From the NCBI GenBank assembly GCA_029216955.1, contig JANAVB010006998.1, positions 3,690,451 to 3,754,450 on the forward strand: a DNA stretch of 64,000 nucleotides, in the 5' to 3' direction. The notes beneath the pieces were generated by a model. It was not told the origin of the DNA. It made no database searches and was given only the letters and a program-made list of their open reading frames with translations. The number at the start of each line of letters is the position of its first letter. Position 1 is the stretch's first letter. Both the position numbers and the translations under genes were made by a program. Positions 44,998 through 56,079 of the stretch are shown piece after piece. Source of the stretch: Iris pallida (Eukaryota; Streptophyta; Magnoliopsida; Asparagales; Iridaceae).

Positions 44998-45006
44998 CTA
45001 TTTATA
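44998..45006 (-). promoter_or_regulatory. TATA box of the antisense gene
   Basis: TATAAATAG on the minus strand, ~86 bp before the first ATG (44912) and followed by a CT/GA-rich leader. Six TATGCGCCCA-type words lie just upstream (45020-45290). Confidence 0.7.
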
Positions 45007-45364
45007 GGCATGAACGGAGAGCTACGCGCCCACATGGCCTATGCGCCCACATGGTCTATGTGTCCACACGTTCTATACGCCTGCATAGAGACAGTCTTTT
45101 GCAGATTATGTGCCTGCTATCTGCTGATGCAAACTGCGCATAGAGAACGGACCTTTTCAAATTTTTGTTCCAAAACGAGCCTACCGCTTCAGATTTCCAA
45201 GAAAGATCTCAACAGCCATATTTTGACAGCCTGGCAGACACCTATGCACCCAAAAGGGGTCATTTCTATCATGCGCCCATGAAGCTGGTGGAGACAGTTT
45301 TGGCCATGCTTCTTTCAAACTATTCTGACACTCGTTCGAGTCTCAAAAACTTTGAAAGGGATCT

Positions 45365-46166
45365 TGTAGAAGCATGAAAAATACAAGACTATGTATCCCA
45401 CATGAAGAAGACAAAATAAGCTATGCGCCCATATGGTCAAAGAGGGGGCTATGCGCCCACATGGTCAAAGAGGGGGCTATGCGCCCACAGGATCAATGAG
45501 AAACTATGCGCCCACATGATCAAAGAGGGTCTATGTGCCCATATTATTTTCTTGCAGATTAAACATGCACCCAGGAGTGGGCGCATAAACTCACCCCCGC
45601 TCTATGCGCCCAAGACAGCAGATCCCTACGACTCAGTCAAACTCCACGATCAATCGTGCACCGAAGCATGCGGCCATGTCAATCTCCACGAGCAATCGTA
45701 CACCGAAGCATACAGCCACGTCAACCCTACGATCTACCCACGATCATCCAGTATCCATACGCCTACACCCTATGCCCCCAAAGGAGTGTTATGTGCCTAC
45801 AGTAAAATCAGTATATTTTCCACATGTGGGCGCATAATAGTCATTTTCAGTACCAAAACGACTATAAATAGAGGGCGTCCCCCTCTATAAAGACGAACAG
45901 AACGAAGTGCATTTCAGGAGCCAAATTGTTGCCCTTCTTCCCAGTGAGCCAAAATTTAGCAATTTTTTAGATTTTCTTCCACTTTTGTAATCGGAGTGTC
46001 AATGGAGTAAAGGAGCAACTGCCACTCGATCTCCATCATCCCATTCCCAAGAATTATTTTTTATACTCAGGGATCCTCAGCGCAGGATCTCTCAGGCGTA
46101 CTCGATTTGTGGTGCCTTACGCCAATAAGAAAAGACAACATTTTTTCTTATTCTTTTGTGTCCACA
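45365..46166 (+). repeat. 3' LTR of Ogre element 1
   Basis: 802 bp, starting TGTAGAAGCATGAAAAATAC and ending TTTGTGTCCACA. Motif copies and the TATA box (45863-45871) are as in the 5' LTR. It is longer than the 5' LTR because of an extra TATGCGCCCACATGGTCAAA unit and other small changes. A short purine stretch (GAAAGGGA) precedes it. Confidence 0.95.
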
Positions 46167-46171
46167 GAGAT

Positions 46172-48020
46172 TCGAAGCTTTCTTGGTTTGGCGGGATACT
46201 ACAGACGGTTCGTTAAGGACTTCGCGAATATTGTATCGCCCTTGACTCATCTCACTCAAAAGGGAGTCGCATATGAGTGGTCAGACGACTATGAAGCTTC
46301 CTTCCAAGAACTGAAGCAGCGGCTCGTTTAGGCCCCTATACTCGCACTTCAAGATGGGGCAGAAGATTTTCAAATCTTCAGCGATTCTTCAAGCCAGGGA
46401 TTGGGATGTGTACTCATGCAGCGAAATAAGGTGATATCTTTTGCCTCAAGACAATTGAAGCCGTACGAGAAAAACTATCCTACGCATGACTTGAAGTTAG
46501 CAAAAATTGTGTTCGAATTAAAATTCTAGCGACACTACCTCTATGGCATGGTGTGAAACATCTTCACCGATCACAAAAGCATCAAGTATCTTTTCACTCA
46601 TAAGGAGCTGAACTTACGGCAAAGGCGTTGGCTAGAACTAATCAAGCACTATGACTTGACGATTGACTATACACCTGACAAAGAAAAAGTTATGGCAGAC
46701 GCACTGAGCCAAAAATATATTGCCTTGTTATCCATCAATAGTAGGCTACTACGGGACCTAGAAGAGATGGGCATCGACCTCCGGGTTCGATCAGGGGAGT
46801 GTAGTTGGCGCGACTACAACTAGAGCTGAGCTTGTGGTAAAAGATCAAGATCGCTCAGACGGACGATCCGTACATGAAGAAGATGCAAGAGCTAATTTCA
46901 ACGGGTAGGGCGACCGACTTTCCATAAGATGAGATCGGCGTGCTATGATTGAAAGTTAGGCTACGTGTTCCGGATGACTCAAAACTGTAAAAAGGATATT
47001 GTTGTAGGTGCACCGAGATATACAAGGACCTCCGCACAACATTCTGGTGGCACGGGATGAAAAAAGATGTGGCACTCTTCATGTCGTAATGCATGGCATA
47101 TCAGCAAGTAAAAGCTGAGCACCAGAGACCGGACGGGAAGATACGGGACCTTGCTATTCCAGAGTGGAACTAGGAGCACATCTGCATGGACATTATTGTT
47201 GGGTTGTCGAAGACGCCATGGGGGAACGACATCGTCTAGGTCATCGTCGACCGACTAAACAAATCAGCACATTTCATTGCCATCAAAGTTACATGGAGCA
47301 TCGATCGCCTGGCCCAGATTTATCTTAATAAAATTATACAACTGTACGGAGTTCTAGTATCCATCGTCTCAGATCGGAATGGGCGATTTCTATCGCACTT
47401 CTGGAGTAGCCTTCAATCTGCTATGAGGACTAAGTTAAACTTTAGCAGGTCTTACCATCCTTAAATCGACGGCCAAACAGAGCGGGTGAATCAAATTTTG
47501 GTAGACATGCTACGGCTCTACACAATTGACTTGAAGTCAAGTTGGGACGTTCATCTACCGCTTGTGGAGTTTGTGTACAATAATAGCTACCAGTCAAGCA
47601 TCCAGATGGCACCGTACAAAGCCTTGTACAGATGTAAGTGCAGATCATCCATTTGTTGGGATGAAGTAGGGGAGCGATAGATTATTAGCCAGGAACTGGT
47701 GGAACAGATCATGCAAAAGGTCAGGCTCATTCGAAAAAGACTAAAGATTGCACAGATTCGATAGAAAGGCTATGCCGATGCCCATCGACGGTCCCTTGAG
47801 TTCCTGGAAGGCGATCATGTGTTTCTGAAGGTAATGCACATGCGAGGAGCCTAAAGTTTTGGAGCTAAAGGCAAGTTGAGTCCAAGATTTGTGGGTTACT
47901 TTGAGATACTTAAGCGAGTCACCCTAGTAGCTTATTAGATTGCATTTTTGCCAGCACTGTCGGATGTACACGATGTCTTCTATGTCTCTCAGTTGCGAAA
48001 GTATGTGCACTATTCGAGCC
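46172..48020 (+). pseudogene. Chromovirus RT end, RNase H and integrase
   Basis: It continues the RT frame cut at 30309: [80 protein letters not shown]. Integrase: a zinc domain with FWWHGMKKDVALFM and VKAEHQRPDGK, core ICMDIIVGLSKTPWGNDIV, SDRNGRFLSHFW, DGQTERVNQILVDML and YNNSYQSSIQMAPYKALY. The C-terminus is GDHVFLKV and HDVFYVSQLRKYVH. About a dozen stops. It ends at about 48020, directly against 3' LTR sequence, so any chromodomain and the LTR start are deleted. Confidence 0.92.
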
Positions 48021-48026
48021 ATATAA

Positions 48027-49054
48027 AATAATAAAAATGGTTATGTTGCTCACAAACTAAAGGTCATGCTTGAATAACTAGTCTAAACTAGCACGGTCAT
48101 GGACAACTTGTGCACAAGAAACGGCTTCCTCGAACGATACCCCAGAAAACGGGATCGATTCGGCCTAGGAGGAAGCAAAAAATAGTTGTGCTAGATAGAA
48201 GTAAAAACATGGTTATTCGACGAACTTTCAGCGGAGATCACTACGCGCGCTGAAAGGGGCACTGTCTAAACCCAGCTATAGTCCAAGATGGCTTGTGATG
48301 CCAGTGACCTTCACATATACAAATCGTACACACTATGCTAGCAAATGATAACAATTGACAGGAAAAAACATAGTAAGCCTCACATTGCACGACACACTAT
48401 GACGTGGTTAAGTCCCAGTGTAACTTATGCCTATCAAATGCTTGCATAAAAATTACTATGATGGCTAGAATATCACTGAAAGTATATAGCACGTTTCACA
48501 TATTTTTTTGAACCAAATGAGAGAGTAGAATTTAATTAGTCATGCACCAGTACACGTGAACGTACTGATCCTCGCTCTCGACAGGTATTTCGAACTAAGA
48601 AGGAAGTGCCTCTTAGCTGAAGATGACACTAATATGTTCTGAAGCCTCATCCGTACGCCGAAGGCCTGTTTCAATCCTTTTTAAGACTCTACATTTCAGT
48701 CCAAATTAAGAAAGATGGCTCGACTCCCCACTATAGCAGGTGTTCGAAGTGTTTTGGTTATGTAAAAGAGGATGTAATGTATGGAACGAATATCTCATCA
48801 GTGTTCATTTTGTAATCGGGTCAAGTTGTAAGCCCGCGCGACAATCACTGTAATGGAGTCTTGTAAATGATGTCTATTATCAATGAAATGAAAGTTCTTT
48901 CTGTTTCAAATATGTTGTTCAATTTCTCTGTGTACTCTATTAGTTGTTGAGTTTCGGATAACCTTATGATTATGCCATATGCGAGCGCAACTTAGGTTCG
49001 CACGACATCACACCTGGGGGACGACTATGGATTCTTCGAAATTGGGGCATGATA
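48027..49054 (+). repeat. 3' LTR of the chromovirus, 5'-truncated
   Basis: Matches 22286-23080 of the 5' LTR from TTATGTTGCTCAC onward and ends GGGGCATGATA. The first ~735 bp of the LTR and the polypurine tract are missing. About 220 bp (48430-48650) are absent from the 5' copy. TGTAT follows. Confidence 0.9.
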
Positions 49055-49059
49055 TGTAT

Positions 49060-49115
49060 AGTCGATTCCATACTTCTGAGTATATCCCTTTGCTAGCAAC
49101 TTCACCTTGAGATTT
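49060..49115 (-). pseudogene. Upstream piece of the copia RT relic
   Basis: The minus strand reads KVKLLAKGYTQKYGIDY, the conserved copia RT segment that directly precedes the part at 20890-21549. It is separated from it only by the chromovirus and its target duplication. Sequence beyond 49115 no longer follows copia pol. Confidence 0.85.
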
Positions 49116-49944
49116 TAGGGCTATTTTAGCTTTGTATTTAACAATAAGATTCACTTCCAAAATAAGAAAAATAACAGCTCAATATTGCGTCACTAAATCT
49201 AAAAAAATATTGTTAAATATGTTAAGTGATGTAATCAACAACGAAATTAAACAATTGCATATATGGCAGTTTGTGAATGAAAAACATTGCCAAATGTCGC
49301 TGTAGAGACTCCAAGGTGGACGTTGCTAAACGTCGTCAAATTAGCGACGACAAGTAGCTCATATGCGTCGCTAACTCAGCGACGACTTACAACTCATATT
49401 GTTTCGCCAAATCAGTAAGCGAGTACTGTCACACATTAACTCATCATAATGACATGGAAAAGTTTGCCATGTCAGCAAAATTAGCCACATTTAGCAACGT
49501 TTACGACGGTGTTTTCTAGTTAAAGATGCCATATGATATCGCTAAAGGTTCCTAATAGTCCAATTAGCAAAGTATTTAGTGGCAGATAGAGATGTTCTAA
49601 TACATTTAGTGACGTCCTGATACCCTTTAATGATACACATTTGCATTGTTAAACATTACTAATTTTTTGCTAAATACAAAAAAATGAAAGAAAAAAAATT
49701 GGTAGCAGATTCAGTATTGCAGAATATAACCTATAATACATAATCTCTATACTGAATCACCAAACAGAATATAATCACATATACGAACTTAATAATAAAC
49801 AATGAATCAACAAACTGTATTAGAAAATATGATACAACCACGAATTAGAAATAAAGTCTGATATAACAATATATAATAAAATACATGAAAGAAAAGACCA
49901 TACATTGGACTTCCTACAGGAACTACACATTTTATAGGAATTTT
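49116..49944. other. AT-rich non-coding with GCGACGAC words
   Basis: Between 49290 and 49520 there are repeated GTCGCT, GCGACGAC and CGTCGC words like those at 6740-7250. This suggests the same DNA-transposon family, but no termini were found. The remainder is AT-rich with no recognised feature. Confidence 0.4.
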
Positions 49945-50060
49945 TTAGAACTAATTAGGGATTTAGTCCCACATTGGAAAATGTAGTATGAAGAGGAGCT
50001 AGACTCCCTATAAGTAGTGGAGTAGCCAATCAATAAAATATACAACAATTATTCTCTACA
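49945..50060 (+). repeat. 5' LTR (116 bp)
   Basis: Contains GGGATTTAGTCCCACATTGG (a small inverted GGGATTTAGTCCC), a TATA-like CCTATAAGTAG and AATAAAATATAC, ending TTCTCTACA. The 3' copy (55346-55461) differs at only a few positions. Confidence 0.93.
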
Positions 50061-50073
50061 TGGTATCAGAGCC
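50061..50073 (+). other. Primer-binding site, initiator tRNA-Met
   Basis: TGGTATCAGAGCC directly follows the LTR. Confidence 0.93.
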
Positions 50074-50783
50074 ATAACCACCAAAAAACATTTCCACCCC
50101 TTGCCCAACCCGCCAAACCCCCATGCCGCCGACGCCCCCCCTCCATGTCCCCTCCGACGCCCCCTACTGTCGCTCCCCTCTGCTGCCCCGACGCCCCCCC
50201 CCCCGATGACCCCTACTTGCTGTCGACAACCCCCCTCCCTGCCCCCTCCCCCCCCCGACGCCCTCCTGCTACCCCAACGACCCCCCTGCTGCCCCCGACG
50301 CCCCCTTCCCCCCGTCCCCCCCCCCCGATGCCCCCCCACACCCTCTTCCGACCCAACTGCTGTCGCCCCCCTCCTTTTCGAAAAAAACCCTAATTTGCGT
50401 GAGAGATTATGTGGGCGGTTATTCAAAGACGGATGGACGTCAAATGCTTTATTTGTACCATCTGTTCTAAGATTATGCCCTCCAAAATTACAAAATGCTT
50501 TTTTGTTTTTCCGTTCTCGATCTGTAAATTAGGATCTACATGCGCACGCCGGTGTTGGCTACGTTAACCGCACATTTGTAAGGTCTCCGTTGAAGACTTT
50601 ACATAAAGACGACGACGACGAAGCCGACGAAGACGACGACGACGACGAAGCCGACGAAGACGACGACGACGACGAAGCCGACGAAGACGACGATAACGAC
50701 GAAGCCGACGAAGATGACGACGACGACGAATCACAGTTAAAGATGCCATGGATTCGATCAGTGGTAAACTGACTGCATAAGAG
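50074..50783 (+). other. Low-complexity leader with a 27-bp acidic repeat
   Basis: 50095-50370 is a C-rich imperfect CCCCCGACG/CCCCCTCC repeat. 50620-50727 is four tandem 27-bp units built on GAAGCCGACGAAGAC, translating as E-A-D-E followed by an Asp run. Neither belongs clearly to the gag frame at 50784. The Arg/Leu-rich frame on the other strand is a shadow. Confidence 0.8.
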
Positions 50784-53700
50784 ATGAAGGCCTTGGTTGA
50801 TAATATTTTATCAAAGAGATTAACCGAGGCAACCCTACGTGTGATCCATACTGATGTGGATCCGTCACCCTACAAAATAGGGAAGCTAGACAAGCTGGAG
50901 ATGAAGTTGGAGGAAACGTCTAACTACTTGAAATGGTCACGGCAGGCAATACGGACGCTGAAGGGACGAGGCTTAGTTGGCTACGTCAATGGCCAAACCA
51001 AGGCGCCAGATGATCCCTCCTCAAAGGAGTTTACTATTTGGGAAATTGACAATAATGTTGTGGCTGGATGGTTGACAGCCTCCTTGATCGACCAGATGTC
51101 GGGTAATGTCGAGGCGATGGAGGCTGCTGCTGATATATGGCAGACTTTGAAGGATATATACTCAGGCTCAGGCAATCCTATACGAGTCTTCCAACTGCAG
51201 GATGAACTTGATAGGGTGGCCCAGGACGACTGTACCATCTTCGAGTATACAGCACTATTAAAGAAGTACTGGTCTGATCTGGATCACTAAGATCCTCTTG
51301 GGATGGAAGATGTACAAGCCGAACCAGCATTTACGAAATATTTCCAAAAGTTCTTGGATTATATTTTGCGACAACGGATGATGAAGTTTTTGAAGGGTCT
51401 TAACCCTGTGTTTGAGCATAGAAGGAATGTCCACCTCGCACAGCCCATGCTTCCAACCTTAGAAGAAGCCATAGCTGCCATGGCACAAGAAGAGGCTCGA
51501 TTGAAGTTGTGCCCAACAAGGGATATTTCTAGGGGGAGCAAGCCGCTGTTGACAAGTCTGCCCTTGCCACCTTCAATCAGCCTCCCTCTATGGCCGGTGT
51601 TTGCCACAACTGTGGTGACTCGGGGCATTACATCAGATTTTGTCCAAAACCCTTACAAAGTCCGTCGAGTGATCGTGTATGGGGCCGCGGAGGACGTCGA
51701 GATGGTAGAGGCGGTTATGCTGGTAGAAGGAGAAATTATTCTGGAGGACACAAAGCTAATCTGGTGGAGGACGGGGGAGAAAATCACCTGGCTGAGTTAA
51801 CCCCTCTTGAGAAGGAGTTCCTCGCGAAGTTACGCAGCACGAAGCTGGATTCGTACGGCAGTCATGGGACGTCATCTACCTCGAGGGATCATATCACTTG
51901 CTTTGCCCAAACCAGCACAGGTATTCCTGTGCGTGCTCTTGCAGCAGCTGTCCACCAACCAGGTTGGATTATGGACTCTGGGGCATCTCGCCATGTCACG
52001 GGTTCCTGCGGTGGGTTCCAGGACTATACTCACCTACTGACGTCGGAGAGCATTCAGACTGCTGATGGTAACTCCAGCCCTGTCATGGGTAAAGGCACTG
52101 TCTCATGCACCCCTTCTCTAACTCTCACCAATGTCTTACATGCTCCGTCTTTTTCTGTCAATCCTCTTTCTATTAGTGCCATTATTCTTCATCTTAACTG
52201 TACTGTTTCCTTTGACATACCTACGGTACCTTTTTAGGAGAAGGGGACAGGATGACAACTAGGGACTGGCACATGGCATAAGGGGCTGTGGTACTTGGAA
52301 AGGACTGGACTGGACAAAGTATTGGCATCTCTGGTAGCAGACACACCACCGGAAGATTCACGGCGCAATGTAGAAGATGAATTGCTACTCCACCACCAGC
52401 GTGTCAGTCATTCTTCTTTTAAAATTATTAGTCGCATGTATCCGTCCTTATACCAAAGGGCTAATAAAGAGAAGTTATTTCGTAATGCATGTGAGTTGGG
52501 TAAACATACCAGAAGCACGTATGTGAGTTCAGGAAGTAGAAGTTCAACTGCATTTGATATGATACATTCAGACGTATGGGGCCCTTGTCCTACAACCGGT
52601 ATTAACGGTTTTCGATGGTTCGTCACTTTTATTGATTGTTATACTCGCGTGACATGGGTCTATTTATGAAGAATAAAAATGATGTCTTTGAGGCGTTTCG
52701 AGACTTTCATCGCCAGGTAGAAACACAATATGGCACTTATATTAAGTGCTTACGGTCTGACAATGGGACGGAGTATACAAATAAGCAGGTTCCTGAGTAT
52801 TTATCTACTCATGGAATACTATACCAAACTTCATGTGCCTATACACCGGCACAAAATGGTGTTGCTGAACGGAAGAACAGACACCTGCTGGAGGTCGCAC
52901 GGACGATAATGCTGGCTATGACTGTTCCGAAACACTTATAGGGACAGGTAGTGTTAACGGCCTCTTATCTCATCAACAGAATGTCATCTCAGGTATTGGA
53001 CTGGAAGACACCGTTGGAGATACTTACTGGTGCAACTACGTATACTGTTCCACCGAAAGTATTTGGATGTGTATGTTTTGTCCAAGATAATAGGCCAGGA
53101 GTTGACAAACTAGATCCTAGAGCGGTTAAATGTGTCTTTGTCGGGTACACGACAACTCAGAAGGGATACGCATGTTGGAGCCCAGTTGAGCGGAAGATGT
53201 TTGTAAGCATGGATGTTACATTCAGAGAAATGGAACCATATTATGGTTCGGATGACGGTTCAGCATTTGGTGACACACCTAACACAGAGGATGTTAGATA
53301 TGAGGGGGAGAAAATAAGCCCATCTGTGGTGGTCGGATCGGTCCCATGCCCGGTTGTGGAAAACTGGACGACAGGGGAAGAAAGCCGTGACTCCAATACA
53401 GAAGATGAAGAAGATACATATGTTAAACAAGGGGAGCAACAGACAAGGGCAAAGGAGCTCCAAGTCTACAGAAGGAGACAGCAGAAGTCCAGTACTGTGC
53501 CTGTACCGTGCCCTGTGCCTACTGTACCAAGTCCCTCGTCTACTCCTGCTCCAACTCTTGAAGATGTTGCCCCCGTACTGAATCAATTTGATTCTGATAT
53601 GGATCTCTCGACTCTGATGGTATGATCTCTCCACCTCATATTGCTCCCTTAAGGGAATCTTCTCGTATCAATGCGGGTAAGGCTCCTAGTCGTTTTGATG

Positions 53701-55336
53701 ATTATGAATATAATATTGCCAACTACCTGTCTTATTCTAACATTTCTTCGAATTATCGAGCTTTCATTGCATCATTAGACTCTACTTCGTTGCCCAAAAG
53801 TTGGCAGGAAGCAAAGAAAGATCCAAGGTAGAAAGCTGCAATGATGGAAGAACTTGGAGCACTGGAGAAAAATAAGACGTGGGAGCTGGTTCCATTACCA
53901 AAGGGAATAAAACTGTGGAATACAAATGGGTGTACACAGTAAAGAAGACGTCAGAAGGAAAAGTGGAACGATACAAGGCAAGGTTGGTTGCAAAAGGATA
54001 CACACAATCATATGGCATCGACTATGATGGGATGTTTACTCTAGTAGCGAAAATGAGCACCGTAAGAACTCTGGTCTCTATTGCAGCAAACTATGGGTGA
54101 AAGCTATACTAGTTAAATATGAAGAATATCTCTCCATAGGGACCTACATGAAGAAGTGTACATAAAACTCCCGCCAGGGTGCTACGCTACAGAATCAGAC
54201 GGAGGGACATCACATGGAAAAGTGTGCAAACTAAAGAAGTCGCTATATGGACTCAAGCAATCTTCTCGAGCCTGGTTTGACAGATTCAGAAAGGCTGTTA
54301 TAGGCATAGGATACCATCAAGCAAATACAGATCATACGGTCTTTTTTCAGCATGCAAGAGGCCACATCACTATACTTGCTGTATACGTGGATGATATAGT
54401 AATTACAGGTAATGATGAAGTCGAGATCGCTAAGCTGAAGTCAAAACTCGCGAAGGAGGTTGAGATAAAGGATTTAGGAGCGATGAGGTACTTTCTAGGT
54501 ATCGAGGTATGTGAAGGCGAACAAGGAATTGTTCTCTCACAGAGAAAATACGTACTAGATCTGTTAAGGAGACAGGGATGCTGGGATGCAAAGCTGCAGT
54601 CACTCCAATTGACCAGAAGTGCAAGTTGGAAGCAAAAGCAGGAGAGCTAGTTGATCGTGAAAGATATCAACGACTTGCAGGGAGATTGATTTATCTGGGG
54701 CACACTCGCCCTGATATCTCATTTGCGCTGAGTATAGTAAGTCGCTACATGTATGATCCAAGAACGGGTCATATGGATGCAGTGTTTCAGATCTTGAGAT
54801 ATCTGAAAGGGACGCCAGGGAAAGGACTATGGTTCAAGAAGAATGGATGTATAGAAGTTGAGGGATACTGCGATGCAGACTGGGCGAGCTGCATAGACGA
54901 TAGAAGGTCTACCACGAAATATTGTGTCTTTGTAGGAGGAAACTTGGTCTCATGGAGAAGCAAGAAACAGTCAGTGGTAGCACGGTCTAAAGCTGAAGCA
55001 GAATACAGAGCTATGGCTTTAGGAGTATCGGAGTTGCTATGGGTGAAAGCGTTGCTGACAGAATTGAAGCTGGACAAGGAAGCACCGTTATGTCTTCTGA
55101 GCGATAGTCAAGCTGAAATAAGTATAGCTAACAATCTAATTCAGTACGACAGACCGAAGAACATCGAGATCGATCGATTCTTCATCAAAGAGAAGCTGGA
55201 ACAAGGAATACTGAAGATTGATCATGTTCGCTCAGAAGAACAAGTGGCAGACTGTCTGACTAAGGGTCTTAGTTCATTAAGTCTGTTGAAGCTATGTAAC
55301 AAGATGGGAATGATTAAAATCTATCGCCCATCTTGA
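50784..55336 (+). pseudogene. Copia gag-pol of the short-LTR element
   Basis: Gag: DKLEMKLEETSNYLKWSRQA and FQLQDELDRVAQDDCTIFEY. Zinc knuckle CHNCGDSGHYIRFC (51600-51641). Protease GWIMDSGASRHVTG (51963-52004). Pre-integrase LLLHHQRVSHSSFKIISRMY. Integrase FDMIHSDVWGPCP, FVTFIDCYTRVTWVYL, LRSDNGTEYTNKQVPEYLST, YTPAQNGVAERKNRH. RT YKWVYTVKKTSEGK, RYKARLVAKGYTQSYGIDYD, KSLYGLKQSSRAWFDRFRKA, LAVYVDDIVITGN (54379-54417). RNase H YCDADWASCIDDRRSTTKYC, SRSKAEAEYRAM, ending KMGMIKIYRPS. Breaks include TAA at 51288, frame changes at 51620, 52660 and 53620, TAG at 52939 and 53829, and a shift at 54620. Inactive. Confidence 0.93.
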
Positions 55337-55345
55337 GGGGGGTAT

Positions 55346-55461
55346 TGAGAACTAATAAGGGATTTAGTCCCACATTAGAAAATGTAGTATGAAGAGGAGC
55401 TAGACTCCCTATAAGTAATGGAGTAGCCAATCAATAAAATATACAACAATTATTCTCTACA
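55346..55461 (+). repeat. 3' LTR (116 bp)
   Basis: TGAGAACTAATAAGGG to TTCTCTACA, nearly identical to the 5' LTR. Confidence 0.93.
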
Positions 55462-56079
55462 TGAATTAGACTTCACACAAGAGCAGAGACCCATACTAGA
55501 ATCATAATGCTCAACACTGGAATTATGCTTCACTCGGGAGTTACATTTCAAGCGGGAGCAACATGGTTTAACGCCAAATTGATGGTTCTTGCATGGAGCA
55601 GTTGTCGTGGGAACAGTTCTCTCGCTAGCACGAGAGTAATATGTCCAAGATTATACATCAAATGTCGGTATTGAATTAACAGCGTGGAAACTCCTGTCGT
55701 GGGAAGACTATACTTTGACGGGGCTGGAGAGCTAACTCTCGTGTGGACAGCAAACTTGCTTCCTACTGGAGATTGCATTGTTGGGCTTCTTCTTGTGGCT
55801 AGGTTGCACTTTAGCGGCACCAGAAAGATAGTTCATGCACGGGCAATTGGCTCGCTTCGCACAGGAACTTGTATTTTTTTACTCCTTGTCGCAAGAGCCA
55901 CTTTTCTAGCGTGGAAGTCGTTTATTTGTGCAGAATGGACTATGGACAATCACAATAATAATCTTTGCAACGCGAAAGCCTCCCATCCCCTGTAGAAATT
56001 GATTATTCTTCCTGAACGGGTGTTGGACAACAACATTACCTAAATCAGCCTCCTTGCCTTTATTAGTGATGGTAGCAGG
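55462..56079. other. Intergenic, nothing recognised
   Basis: No homology or structure could be assigned; the short open frames carry no motif. Confidence 0.5.

Larger units (their letters stand above)
30310..46166 (+). mobile_element. Ogre/Tat-type Ty3 retrotransposon, 15.9 kb, with antisense gene
   Basis: LTRs at 30310-31066 and 45365-46166 start TGTAGAAGCATGAAAAATAC and end GTCCACA. GAGAT flanks both. Three things identify the Ogre/Tat group: a tRNA-Arg-type primer site, an extra ORF upstream of gag, and two RNase H domains between RT and integrase. Order on the plus strand: LTR, ORF1, gag, protease, spacer, RT, RNase H, second RNase H, integrase, a repeat-rich 3' spacer. An oppositely directed PMD gene then follows before the 3' LTR. 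All plus-strand frames carry stops or shifts, so it is not autonomous now. Confidence 0.95.
21550..49054 (+). mobile_element. Ty3 chromovirus split by two nested insertions
   Basis: The 5' LTR is 21550-23080 and the 3' LTR (5'-truncated) ends at 49054. TGTAT flanks both sides (21545-21549 and 49055-49059). Removing the solo LTR (23688-28253) and the Ogre (30310-46166), with one target copy each, leaves about 7.1 kb of gag-pol element, a usual size for the group. The order protease-RT-RNase H-integrase and the QVKAEHQRP, DGQTERVN and HDVFYVSQLRKYVH motifs place it among chromoviruses. It is an old copy: stops, mostly TAG and TAA, are frequent throughout. Confidence 0.93.
49945..55461 (+). mobile_element. 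Copia element with 116-bp LTRs
   Basis: Short LTRs at 49945-50060 and 55346-55461 flank a tRNA-Met primer site, a low-complexity leader and gag-pol. A polypurine tract (TTGAGGGGGGTA) abuts the 3' LTR. The 5' LTR start reads TTAGAACT instead of TGAGAACT. The flanks give no exact 5-bp duplication, only GAATT near both sides. Short LTRs and the KNIEIDRFFIKEKLEQG RNase H motif suggest the Ale/Retrofit lineage. Confidence 0.9.

Noticed and set aside
50564..50749. Arg-Leu repeat protein on the minus strand
   Set aside because: Reverse reading of the 27-bp acidic repeat in the copia leader.
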